DNA of 64,000 bases from Marasmius tenuissimus (GCA_029532415.1 JAQOTA010000015.1:806001-870000); one strand, 5' to 3'; shown: positions 24,688-35,302, numbered from the stretch's first letter. Notes: generated from the letters alone by a model not told the origin. Numbers and translations: made by a program.

Positions 24688-25200
24688 GGTAGTTTGCGTG
24701 ACACGGTTGGCGTGCGAAAAGCATTGCGTCATACGAACCGTTCAATATTTTTCGGGATTTTGCGTTGCGTGAGGCAACCTTGAAACTCATACAATTCCTC
24801 TCATTCTACTGTAATCTCCTTGAAACAAAGTTCCTGACAGTGTTATTTTGAGACACTCAGACATCCGATGTATCACCAATGGTTGTTGGACCGGCTGGGA
24901 GGGCCTGTAGACTGGCAAGAAACTAGCCGTGATGGCATCAGCCGGTACCGTTCGTGCCGAGCATGCATTGAGCAAGCATTGATGATGAAGCTAGCAAGAA
25001 AAAGGGAGAAGTTCTCAATGGTAGGAAGTGTGATTGTGTCTCTCTGAGCCATACACTGCCCACAAGCTCAATTCCTCGTGGGAGATGCACATAAAATTTG
25101 CAAGTGGTGGTGGCCTCACGCAACGCCAAATCCCGAAAAATATCGAACGGTTCGTATGACGCAATGCTTTTCGCACGCCAACCGTGTCACGCAAACTACC
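24688..25200. mobile_element. MITE with ~87-bp terminal inverted repeats
   Basis: Begins GGTAGTTTGCGTGACACGG and ends with its exact reverse complement; the inverted repeats match over about 87 bp with two mismatches by eye. A TA dinucleotide flanks each end (24686-24687, 25201-25202), as for Tc1/mariner-type elements. The ~340-bp middle has no coding capacity. It lies wholly within an intron of family gene B (donor GTAAGT near 25231, acceptor TTGCAG near 24671). Confidence 0.9.
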
Positions 25201-25847
25201 TAATTCTTCCCGAGTATTATACTGACTACTTACAGGCAAACTATAGAGATACATCCGACCCAACAACCCTATCTTTCCCTCCAAGCTTGCCATCGGTGTT
25301 AAATCTACAGTAAACATCAGCTGGACTGGATTGGCGTGTGCCCAATCACGTACCATTGTACAATATGAGCGAGGGGATTGCAGACTTATTGTAACCGTAG
25401 ATTTGCGACGCATTCGACGTTCTGCAATCATATGAGTAATAAGAATGGTGAAAGGACAGCACGCACAGTATTCTCGATAGCATTCGGAAGTCTCGTTCAA
25501 AAGCCTAGGGAAAGAGTGTGAGCATCGAATGAACACGATTATCATTGGACCAAAGCACACCTTTTGTGCATCTGGTCCACTGTACTGCACCATGGTAAAC
25601 ATCGTGTCCCGTTCTGCTCGCACTCTCGCTGCACAGATCATTCTGTCAGCCCGATATCCCACTTCCCGCTGCCTTCGATCTCCATCGTCCCATCGTCGCG
25701 GATACGTGTAACACCCGTTGTCCTTCAGCTTGTATATTTCGCCGCGCTTCACCTCGTTGTACTGAACCAAAGTTAGACCTCTACATTTGAAGCGACACTC
25801 TTTGCTCACCTCATCAAACTCCGTGACTTCTCTCTCCTTCTCCTTTA

Positions 25848-25854
25848 CATGAAC
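25848..25854. repeat. Target-site duplication, left (CATGAAC)
   Basis: CATGAAC occurs here and at 35303-35309. The uninterrupted paralogue C has the single sequence CACATGAACGATCG at the corresponding place (47188-47201). Confidence 0.92.
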
Positions 25855-26283
25855 CCCAACGAGATGTCCGTGGGTTAATTCGGACAACCCAGGACAAAAC
25901 CAGGTCAATTGGGGCTACTTCTGACAATTTTGGACTAACCGGCGTCTGACGGACAAAGATAAACCACCCTTATCGTCCATCTTCCCGTAGCTCACAGCCC
26001 TTCCACCACTTCAAACGACTTGAATTTTTGCGAGAATCTCAAATTCGACGCAGTGCAAACGCAACTTCCGTCAAATGTCAAATTTGTGGTCCGTGCGTTC
26101 AATTGTTCCTTGTTTGGCACCCGTCCGTTTCTCACATATACTCGCATCCACAACCCAGTCTCCTCATCATTTCTTTCTTCCCCTCCGCCATCATCGACAC
26201 TCCCTGCCCTTATCATATACTATCGCCAACACACCGGTATGCTGTCTCGAGCGCGTTTGTGAGGATCAGGGCAACATAGCAGC
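25855..26283. other. Left arm of the outer element
   Basis: Terminal repeat followed by sequence with a plus-strand open frame from 26075 (MSNLWSVRS..) that stays open to the 15-bp direct repeat. Joining it to 33213 continues the same frame (MKHKDGPQ) up to a GTGCGT donor at 33235, whose partner acceptor TGCTTTCAG ends at 33297 with a TACTGAC branch motif before it. This suggests an ancient exon cut by the inner insertion. Confidence 0.45.
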
Positions 26284-26298
26284 GACTAGGATGATGAT
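26284..26298. repeat. 15-bp direct repeat, left
   Basis: GACTAGGATGATGAT, identical to 33198-33212; the two copies bracket the helicase/DUF6589 segment. Confidence 0.8.
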
Positions 26299-26327
26299 AG
26301 TCTGTATCAATTTCCCACCGTTTAGCC

Positions 26328-26845
26328 TGTTGAACATGATGAAAATCATGTGATACACTGTTGACGTGTTGTTTACGCGTCACACTATTTATAGAGCTAC
26401 GCCTCTAGAACACTTGCGTTCTCATGCAAGTACTACGTCTCTGTCTACGTACCTTACTACGTACATCTAGTTTCATCATATATGACACTATAGACAGTCG
26501 CTATCCAATAGCATAAGTAGAGCCTTCAATAAGTGAGGCAAACACGACTATGCTCACCAAGCATACTACCATTCATGGTAGAAGTACTTACACAGTACTA
26601 ATGTCTTTTACGCCTTTAGGGCCGAATACCTACTTCTAGTAGTAGTTTCAGTTGGTGTAATACTCATTACATGTACCAGAAACTTATGTATAAAAGACTG
26701 GACAAAAGGCCTTAAGCCTTAGGACAATCTACTCGATTATCACCTCTTCTCAAGCATCTCAAGACTACAAGAACACTCTGTGTATTACCCATGTGAGGTT
26801 TACTTCGTTATACCCACTGTGCACTTTAACTATGCTGGCTCATCA
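26328..26845 (+). mobile_element. Copia solo LTR (518 bp)
   Basis: Starts TGTTGAACATG and ends GGCTCATCA; flanked by TAGCC on both sides (26323-26327 and 26846-26850), a perfect 5-bp target duplication. Contains a TATA box (GTATAAAAG near 26688) and a GTGAGG donor 53 bases before its end, like the other LTRs here. No internal element sequence remains, so the copy was lost by LTR-LTR recombination. It interrupts the left inverted repeat of the helicase/DUF6589 segment and is therefore younger. Confidence 0.92.
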
Positions 26846-26956
26846 TAGCCGTACCTCAAAATATATGTCACATGTGTTTCACGTGTAGTCTGATTATCAG
26901 GAGATAACGATAAGACATTGACGCGTCTGAATATTCTCATCGCCTCGACGCGTCTC

Positions 26957-29240
26957 ATGCATGAAACACCACCTTCCCACACCATTATTCCCTATAATTC
27001 GCCAGAAGGGCGACTTCTCTTTCTTGAAATTGCACGAAGTCACCTTCCCTTTGTTCCTCATGACTTCAGTGTTGAGGTTGCGGCCGAATTTTTTGACCAG
27101 CAAGATATCCTTGTCAGGACAGCGTGTGGGTCTGGGAAAACAGGAACTATCGCACTCATTGCAGTCTTGATGACAGAAATCAAGAAGAACCCTGCCCGCT
27201 TCCAGCAGTTCAACTTGTGGTTTCCTGACAATCCCGCTATCCTTGTCATCTGTCCAACCGACGCACTTGAAGTCAATATTGTGAGAGAGTTCTTCATGTT
27301 GAAAGTGCAGACTGACTTATCTGAAGCAGGAGGAGAAGATGTTGAAGATGAAGATTCCTGCAGTTGCGCTGAACTCAAAGATCATTCACAGTCATATGCA
27401 TAATGGGAATCTTGGAGAACTTTGGGAGAAGATTAGGACGGCAACTATCATTCTGATGTCCCCCGAGATGCTGCAGTCCCAACCAGTACGGAAACACCTA
27501 GCGTTGGACCAGGAGGTGTCAAAATCAGAGTTCAAGTCCAGATGCACATTGCTAGTTTGTGACGAAGCTCACCTTGTATATGTGTGGGGGCGCAACTTTC
27601 GTGAATCCTTCAAGAACATTGGATTGATGCGCGTTCACCTCCCCTTGACACGCTTGCTGTTGTTGACAGCGACACTTCAAGATGGTCCAGCACTTGACTT
27701 TGTGCTTCCATCCTTTGGATTAGAGACCAAAAAGTTTATTGACATGCATCGATCGAACCTCCGCCCCGAGATACAAGTCACCACCTCTCTTTTAGAGTCA
27801 AATCTCAATGCGGCACGATCCTTCCCCGAATTCGACTGGATAATGCCACTGCTCAGAATCACCATTGTCTTTTGCCCAGATTGGCAACTGGCAAAGTGGA
27901 TAACACTGCACCTCCAGCGGAGTTTTTATGGGGCTGGGAGCAAGGAATGGAGGCGCGTACGGAAATGGGATGCGACAAACGACAAGGAAACCTACGATGA
28001 AGAGACACTGAAGATGATTGAGTCATTGGATCCTGAAAAAGAGCGTCTCATTATCGTATGTACCGTGATTCTGATGGTCGGAATGGACTTCAGACATGTA
28101 CAGAGGATTCTGAACATCAACTGCATGGATTTTGACGAGGAGTTGCAGAAAGAAGGCCGGCTTCTTCGAGAGATGGACAGCTTTCTCAAATGGGCAGAGT
28201 TGTATGTCTATGTCTCAAAGGCGGTCATGAAGACTGTGCGAGAAACAGTGGAAGCTCACAATAAAGGAATGGATAGTACGAAGGATGATCGGAATTCTGG
28301 TGCTTCCCGAAGCTGTCCCACGCTTGACATCAATTACGCTCATCATCTCGTGGCAGAGTGCCGTACAGAGGTGCAGAATACTGTCTATAACAACCCCCCT
28401 CTCAACAAATACCTGTGTGGTTGCCCTGTGTGTGTCCAGAACCGCACCCCTCAACATCAGACATCACTCTCTTTGGACACTCCCCCTCCGTGTCTCTGTT
28501 CTGGGTGTCAACCAGGGATGTGTGAGCGAGACCTTCGGTCCCTTTATCGAGAAAACACTCTTCACGCCAGCGCAGAGGCTACTAGGAAGGGGTTTGGACT
28601 TGGTGTTGTGGAGGGACCCCCAGAGTATGCTGATGAGAATCAGGATGGTGCCGCTTCGGAAGTAGTTGAAGAAGAGATCAGAGGAATGACTGCTGCCAGT
28701 CAGGACATAATCAATCAGCATCTTGTCCAGCTTGATGCAGATCTCTTTCAGGCAGGAACTGGAAATATCAGAGGCTTTCTCACCCCCGGGATGTTCATTC
28801 CTTCACCTGTCATCTCCATTATTACCGAGAAATTCCTTGCTATTATCACAGATTGGGATGGTCCAGCACGTCTCTCGATGGAGCTTGAAGACTACGACAT
28901 GGATCCAAGATGGCTGGAAGCCATCTGGAAGACTATAACTCAGAAGATATACCCAGCAATCAAGCAGTACCACCAACAACGGGAACTTGAGAATGAGCAG
29001 CGCAAGCGGGAGCAAAAGCGTGCGAAATTGGAGAAGGAAGTGAAGGCGTTGAATGAGCAGGATACTCGGACTCTTGTGGTATTTGAGCCGATACTGGAGG
29101 AGGAGAAGGTTACCAACAAATTGACAAAGGATCATTTAACCTGGGAGCTTCGATGGCACAGGCTTTGGGATGTGGATCTCCCAAAACCATACAAGCTGAA
29201 CAAGGCAGAGTTTATTTCTGTTATTCGTGGTGCAGTGTGA
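26957..29240 (+). CDS. RecQ-like superfamily 2 helicase, 744 aa
   Basis: Two exons, 26957-27280 and 27330-29240, with a 49-bp intron (GTGAGA..GCAG) in phase 0. Start chosen at the first ATG of the frame (MHETPPSHTIIPYNSPEG). Helicase motifs: Walker A ACGSGKTG at residues 56-63, DEAH at 186-189, motif III TATL near 221, and a RecQ-type end with GMDFRHV and a Q-x-x-GR-x-x-R motif VI (QKEGRLLR near 380). After the helicase core comes a Cys-rich stretch (CGCPVC near 470 and CLCSGCQPGMC near 495) that could bind zinc, then a charged coiled coil rich in Glu/Lys/Arg. ATP-dependent unwinding of DNA is expected. It faces the DUF6589 gene, stop to stop 92 bp apart, within one insertion. It is open throughout, unlike its partner. 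Confidence 0.88.
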
Positions 29241-29332
29241 AAGTTTACTGAGGAGCTATATACAGTAGAAGATGTACGTGAAATATTCACTATTAGACAG
29301 GATTCAAATTAATCGCTATGTAGTATAGTATG

Positions 29333-32300
29333 CTAAATATCAATCAACCAGTCCTCATCATCATCAGTCTCATATCCATCGGGTGCGGCTAGTAGTTCTG
29401 CTGGATCAGTCAGATCCTCTTCTTCATCCAGCTCATCGCTTGCTCCCGACTCGAGTAATGAGATCGTGAGGCAGGCATCTGCATCGACATTGAGTTCTTC
29501 AGTGACGATGTTTCCGTCCCTCACAGTGTTTGACCAAAGTGGTGCCAATCGAATGTCGGTGTCATAAGAATTATCCATATTGGTGTCATCCTCCTCGTTT
29601 CCCACTCCGGCAGTAGGTGGTAAGGAAGAGTGCTTGGAAACAGTGACATCACGGTCCAACATCATATTTGTAGTCCACTTGTTCAACAATCCATCCTGTA
29701 CGTCTTTGAACCCCTTCCGTGACTGGCTCTTGTATATGCCATGATGCTTCCCGCCTTTGATCTGGTAACGTGAAAACAGATGTACCTCTGCACGACGTAG
29801 CTTCTCCAGTAAGATCCACAGCTCCGGGTCTTGTGAAGGCCTTGAGTGTCGCTGACTACGATGTTCAAGCCCAACCCCACTGAGGAGATCCTCCTTGAGC
29901 CGCCGGAGTTGTCCTACACAACGTGCAATGGCCTCTCGGATAAAACGCTCACCAAACTCGGCACCCTTATGCTGCACAACCGCCTCAATGATACGCTGGA
30001 AGAATTCCTGCAGTAGGTCACAGCATCGGTGTGTTCCAGGCTTCCCAGAAAGACTGGCGACCATTGAGGAGAGTAAGGCTTCAGCGAGCTCAGGGCTCGA
30101 CTCGAAGCAGATATCAATGATGTCCTCCAAGATGTACTGAGCATACTTCTTATGCCCTGATGCGACAAATGGGAAGAACAGGGCAATTATTTGCTCCCAG
30201 ACACGACTAACATCACCTTCTGCCACTGCCCAAACACACTCCTGTGATCTCATGACTTCCCGCATAAACTCTTTCTTTGATGCGAGTACAGCATCGCCAG
30301 GCCCAATAGGGGTCTCTCCATTGTTGAGAGCATTGAGCGCTGAGAGAAGATCAGGTCGGGGTTGATCGGTAGTCTTGGGAAACGTGGGCTTTTCCGTCCC
30401 TGTTGCAGCATGGTATATTGCTTCCTCGGTTGTATAGCGCTCGTAAAGCTCATAGGCAAACCTCTCCAAATCAGCCAGGGAGGGGAGCTTCGATGATGAA
30501 TGGAGGGCTTCAACAATGTCGGTCACGTCATCATGGCCAGAGACATCAACGCCAGACTTTCGTGCATGTTCTTCGAGATAGATTCTACCGAAAGCTCAAT
30601 TAATAATCCGAACTCATGAGATAATGAAGAGGCTTACCTCCAGCAGCTGAGGATGTCTGCATCGAGAACCAGGTACAAAGCCTCACTCGCTTGCTTGTAG
30701 TTATATTTTCCTTGTTCCTTTGAGAGCTTGCGATCAATCGACGACAGTAGATGTCCGAGACTGGACATGTCAGACCCCGCAGGGTTGCCCATGTGAAGAT
30801 CAATAATGCGCGCATCATTGGTCCAAAATAGATGCCACCACTGGAGCTTGGGGTTGAGAAAGCAGAGACTATGGAAAGGGGAATCATGGAATTGGCGGTG
30901 GGAGATGATCCTGTGGAGAAGCTCAAATGTAAGCCCATTGCCACCTATGGGAAGCATACGTTTCAGAAAGCAGGCCCCTGTTTGGCCCACACTCTTCAAA
31001 AAGTCAAGGACACGTTCGAGGAACTCGGGCAGTTTGGTTTTGCTACCACTCACGGTTGGTAGAGTGAAGCATTCGACCGGTTCATTGGGAACCTTTTGCC
31101 GCTTCCCAACTGTCTGCAGGCGCTCGTTCGCAAGGTCTTTGAGACCCTGAAGCCGCTGCGCGTAATTCCCGAGTACCCACATCCACTGGAACGCAAAGAT
31201 ATGGCACTCGTGCTCTGAATTCACAAGATGAGACAGCCTCTGGGCTGTGAGTCTGTTTCGCTGAAAATTTGCACGGTGTCTCTGCTTGTCGTCGTAGTCA
31301 AAGACACAGCGGGGATCAAGATTCGCTGAAAGCCGGCGCAACCAAACCGTTGCTGCCATGCCCAAGTTCATGAAATTCGGGCGTCCGAGTCGCGCAGAAC
31401 GGTGTCAAATGTAGTTCTGGATGTTATCAATAACAATCCAAAACCAGTAGCCCGGATCCCAACAGAGATATACCACCTGTCTGGCAGCTTGTTGACCAAG
31501 GCCATACAACCCACTGGCGACAGTATTGTATGCAGGTGTATTTCCGACGTGTGAGTCATATCGGAACCTGTCGAATGAAACCAGAGAGACCATATTGAAT
31601 AATCCCTCAAGCATCGGTCCAAGACGGGCATGAGGCGAGCGGCTGAATGTCAGCTTTGATATTGCGGTGGAAACAACCTAGTAAGGCCATCAGAGTCAAA
31701 AACGGCAAAGAAGAGCTAATACTGGGACATACAGCTTCTACGGGCCGATAGGCTCTGGCTTTATCTCCCCTTTTACCTTGCTCGGGGGTTGCAACCTTTG
31801 TCAAGAGACCCCAAAGCAGGTTCTGACAACGTTTGTGGATGTTTGTGACTGCCTGATGAGTCTGCGAGGTAAGGTTCTTCCAATCGATGACAGCAACATG
31901 CTGTTTCGTTGGGCGGCGTTTGGTGGGGATATGGACATGCAGTCCCAATGATGGCTGGACTGCGACACGAGCTTGGGAAATGAGCTCGCGTTGCACCATC
32001 TGCGCAGAAAAAGAGGTGATAGCAGGACGAACAGGTTTTATTTCCTGGTAAGGGTGCTCAAGCAAGAACATGTCGGCAGAGTCCTTGTGAACCCGTCCAT
32101 AGGGATGGCGGGCCAGCCGGTCCAGCCAGCTTGAGACTGTTATGTTGCACATACCACAGACGAAGGCCGAAACAAGACCTGCACGGGATTTGAAGCATCT
32201 CTGGGCTTCACCGTGGTCATCCCAGGAGGCTTTTTCTTCAGTCGTAGGCGGACAAAGCATCTGGTATGTATACAGGGGAAAAGGGAGCCCGACACTACGG

Positions 32301-32938
32301 GAATACGCAGAAATACGGTGCAGGCGGATCTCCAAGGGAAGGGAGCGCTTGTTGGTGTGATCATACGGGGAAGGCACGGAGTTATTATGGTTGGACGTAG
32401 GCATCGGTGACTGACTGGGTGAGTTTTGATGTGGTAGGTCGGAGGAAAGACCCCTCTCAGCAGTTTCGCAGTCAGTCTCGGGGGGTTTTCGTTTGGTAGC
32501 ACGGTGTTGGTGGGCGGGCATGGGAAGAAATTGGGCCATGTGGGGGGACTGTGTGTGGGATACCTTCTGTTTTTTTGGTGGAGGCTGGTCCGGAGTTTCA
32601 AAAATAAGGGAGCTGGAAGACAATGTTATCGGAGTGGCTGGAGTTGATGAAGAACTGCTACGCAATGGATTAGAAGGAGGTGGTGGGGTGGAAATAGGAT
32701 CTGAAGGCCCCGATGGGTCATTCTCGCAATTAGAGATTATAATACGATGATTTTGAAGCTTAGGTTTGACATTTGGTCCTCGAGGTCGCCGCCGTTTCAC
32801 GGTATTAGTCGGATTGAAGGAGTTGTCCACTGTTTTAATCAGGCTTTGGTCGGATAATGGAACACGAGTGGAGGGTGTTTGGCGGCGAGATGGTGTCGCA
32901 GGGTTCGCAGAATATGAAGAAGGAGAAAGAAAGTTCAT
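29333..32938 (-). pseudogene. DUF6589-domain protein gene, 1165 codons, one nonsense codon
   Basis: Three exons on the minus strand: 31733-32938, 30638-31677, 29333-30584; introns 55 and 53 bp, phases exact. The N-terminal ~150 residues are Ser/Pro-rich and basic (KRRRPRGP), suggesting nuclear targeting. The central and C-terminal regions carry the DUF6589 signatures: DNIQNY, LGMAATVW, HIFAFQWMWVLGNYAQ, then VWEQIIALFFPF, LLQEFFQRIIEAVV and RFIREAIARCVGQL, ending in an acidic tail (DDDEDWLIDI). DUF6589 is a widespread basidiomycete family without known function. An in-frame TGA at 31405-31407, right after DNIQNYI, sits where relatives have a basic residue and is most simply a CGA to TGA change. 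Everything else is open, so the damage is recent. Confidence 0.85.
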
Positions 32939-33197
32939 TATTCAAGCATAATTAATGTCTAGTTGAGGGAGAGGAGAGTAAACGAATGGTTAGGAGGATG
33001 GAAGCTGAACGCGAAGTCGCAATCGGTGAATTCAACAAACGTCCATGTGCAAAATTTACATCACATGACTTATCTTATTACTATATACGGAAAACTAGGA
33101 GACCCACAAGGGAGGTACAGCTAAGGGACCGCGTTTTGCAGCAGACCCTTATATCATTTGCGAGCGTAGCGAGCTGATATAAGGTCTGCCTAGGGGA
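32939..33197. promoter_or_regulatory. DUF6589 upstream region and right end of inner element
   Basis: Holds the DUF6589 promoter. 33112-33146 is the inverted partner of the left end: reading the reverse complement, GTCTG, a 17-base spacer and TTAGCTGTACCTC match 26300-26327 plus 26851-26857 (GTCTG, 17-base spacer, TTAGCCGTACCTC) with the solo LTR removed. Confidence 0.6.
33141..33189. repeat. Strong hairpin at the right end of the inner element
   Basis: Arms GCAGACCCTTATATCA (33141-33156) and TGATATAAGGTCTGC (33175-33189) pair over 15 bases with one bulged C; the 18-base loop contains two GCGAGC direct repeats. It lies a few bases inside the right 15-bp direct repeat. Confidence 0.85.
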
Positions 33198-33212
33198 GAC
33201 TAGGATGATGAT
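33198..33212. repeat. 15-bp direct repeat, right
   Basis: GACTAGGATGATGAT, identical to 26284-26298. Confidence 0.8.
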
Positions 33213-34062
33213 GAAGCACAAAGATGGTCCTCAGGTGCGTATCGCGGCAACTATAGTCTCAATAAATGGTACTGACGCGTTTTTGCTCTGCTTTCAGTCA
33301 CTTTAAACATTGCTGTAACAAAGTAGAAGACTTCGTGAAGATACATACAGCCCGAAATCAACCCTGTGCTCAGCGGCTCCGTCAATGAACTAGTCGAGTT
33401 GAACACGTCAGCGATGTGGTGTTTAAGCTAGCGAGGTGTGGTGACTGTACGGCACGAAGGGCCCTCGACTTATCTATTTCTCTAGGCTCTCCAACACGTT
33501 GAACTATAGACACACCGCCGGAATTATAGCCGATGGAAGAATCGACAACGGCAAGCCAACAAGGGTATGTCTATTTTACCCCTTCTAGACTCTATGCTGC
33601 TTGCTTATATCTTGACATTCCTGTTCTAGTTTCGTGGATGTTAGAAGCCTCCTTCAGTCAGTGCGGGGCAAGCTGGAGCCTGGGGGTTGGTTGTGCAGGA
33701 TCTTACGCATGGTGGTCTGGAGTTTGTGCTTAAAGTTGTAGGTCAGTAGCTAGGCATGTACTTCTGTAGCAGATGAATACCATGTTGAATTCACTGGACA
33801 TATAAGAGTGATTTGGTACAATTTGAACAACCGAACCAACCCTGCATCAGGAAACAGTGAAAGTTGTACGTTGATCTCACATACCTGCTCCGTAAGTGAT
33901 GTGTAGTAGATGTAGAGATCATGTCACTATGTAGCGTTAGCGCCAGTGCCATGGACTCTCCAACTTGTCCGTAGGCGCCTGGTATGGGGTCAGTATAGTC
34001 TGTATCACACCACCAAGCAGTACAAGGCAAAACGTGCTGTGTGTACACTCAGGGTCATCCAT

Positions 34063-34099
34063 CCGTATCGCCCGTATCGCCCGTATCGTCTGTATCGGT
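34063..34099. repeat. Short tandem repeat, CGTATCGCC unit
   Basis: About four copies of a 9-base unit with core CGTATCGC. Confidence 0.85.
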
Positions 34100-34980
34100 A
34101 CGTATACAAGACAAGTTGCTTTCCTGCTTCACTGCCTATAAATCCTCCAAACCTATTCAAATCTATAACAGACCTACTGAGATTCACTCTCAAGTAGAAA
34201 TATGGCAGATTTGTCCTCCTGGGCTTGGAGATGTAGCGGGTGAAGGCGACTGGTACTACTTACTGAGCTCAGCTGAGACGACTATGAGCATCGCTGGGAA
34301 ACTCACGCCACTTCGACCCTGGCAGCCCGCCTCAACCCGTCGCGTCATCGCTCCAATGCTGTCTCCAAATCCTCACGAGGTCAGCTCCAACGCCCAGCTC
34401 CACAGACCGTATAAATACGGAGCACTTGTGGGACCCACGCTTTCGTAACTTCGTCCCTCTCCCCTTGCGTCCCTAGGAGTCCCAACTCGATAACGATTTA
34501 CACTGACTCAATTTTCCTTCTCTCGCAATATACAACCGGTCGATCCTCTCCGGCGTGATTTCCACGCTATCTTGATACCAGTGCATACTATTCCATTTAT
34601 TCCATCCCATCTCCCAAGCACAGTTCCAAAATTTGTTTCGACTTAGAAATTTGAGGAGTTTGAGACAGCGAAAGTTGGTAAGTGAAGCCGATACAAGTTC
34701 AATGCTTTTCGCCCTATCCTAAGTAGTCTATTTCGTGTACCTACCCCCCATAATTAGTTTTCGAGAGCTAAAATGACATTCAACATTTTTACAATCCTTA
34801 CTGTTTGGAATGAGTTCTCTGAGCGCTCCGTATGGAAATACTACCAGGCCGAGCATGATAATGAGTGTCCCAAAAATGGGTCTATGTCTTGTAGCATATC
34901 ATTCTGTAGCCTATTGTAGAGATACATAGCGGACTGCGAGATGAAACGCAGCAACACATGAAGGATACCAGAGGTATACA

Positions 34981-35010
34981 GAGCGATACGGAGCGATACG
35001 GAGTGATACA
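34981..35010. repeat. Short tandem repeat, GAGYGATACG unit
   Basis: Three 10-base units; its core GCGATACG is the reverse complement of the core of the repeat at 34063-34099. Confidence 0.85.
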
Positions 35011-35302
35011 GAGAGGGTGGCGTGGGTGAATGTAGCACACCTACGTCTACATAGAGGGGGGGGTGTGAACTCCGATACTCCTGCTACGGAGAGTACGCAC
35101 TGGTACGTCGACATTTCATTTTTTCCTGATGTGCCCATGCTGGCTCACATAGCTAGGATGGTCCCCAATAGTCCGAATTTGGCCCCACGTTGCCCCAGAT
35201 AGTCCCGAAAAAGCGTCACTCGTGGACTATTCCGGACAATATTAGGACATTTGGGGACTATCCCCTGGATAGTCCCCAATGGTCCACAGAAATCTCATTG
35301 GG

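Larger units (their letters stand above)
23655..25854 (-). pseudogene. Family copy B, main part (exon 1 split by insertion)
   Basis: Same eight-exon gene as copy C. From the right: VKEKEREVTEFDE, then YNEVKRGEIYKLK..YPRRWDDGD, LTPMASLEGKIGLLG, ELWLDTERGMICRGP, FTLNSGVDIGLWW, WISQAWRVFHARGISLEDD, HFWSFDEDGQSPL, RGFDPATADFARHLG, stop at 23655. No stop or frameshift was found in the exons. At 25854/25855 the frame is cut inside the codon after IVH by the 9.4-kb insertion; the missing N-terminus is at 35303-35408. One intron also carries a 513-bp MITE. The C-terminus ends shortly after NNSDRFE, slightly shorter than in the other copies. Until the large insertion this was evidently a working gene. 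Confidence 0.88.
25855..35302. mobile_element. 9.4-kb composite DNA-transposon insertion
   Basis: Ends are imperfect inverted repeats: left CCCAACGAGATGTCCGTGG, right (reverse complement) CCCAATGAGATTTCTGTGG, with weaker similarity to about 40 bp. The 7-bp duplication CATGAAC and the precise rejoining of family gene B's frame prove the boundaries. Without the inner helicase/DUF6589 segment (26299-33212) the outer element would be about 2.5 kb; I see no transposase in those arms, so it was probably non-autonomous, or else the whole is one large element with the helicase pair as its genes. The superfamily is not assigned: a 7-bp duplication fits neither the 8-bp hAT/KDZ nor the TA mariner pattern neatly. 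Confidence 0.9.
33213..35302. other. Right arm of the outer element, no intact gene
   Basis: About 2.1 kb without a recognisable protein. A short two-exon frame could start at 33533 (MEESTTASQQG, GTATGT donor, CTAG acceptor, then a further 37 codons), but nothing supports it. Contains two small tandem repeats (34063-34099 and 34981-35010) and, toward the end, repeated AGTCCC/GGGACTA words. Confidence 0.5.

Noticed and set aside
26957..29240. Subtelomeric (telomere-linked) RecQ helicase
   Set aside because: No telomere-like repeats in the window, and the gene lies inside a defined insertion with housekeeping genes on one side.
33141..33197. Helitron 3' end (hairpin followed by CTAG)
   Set aside because: The shape is suggestive, but there is no HUH Rep protein, the helicase is RecQ-like rather than Pif1-like, and inverted and direct repeats flank the segment, which Helitrons lack.
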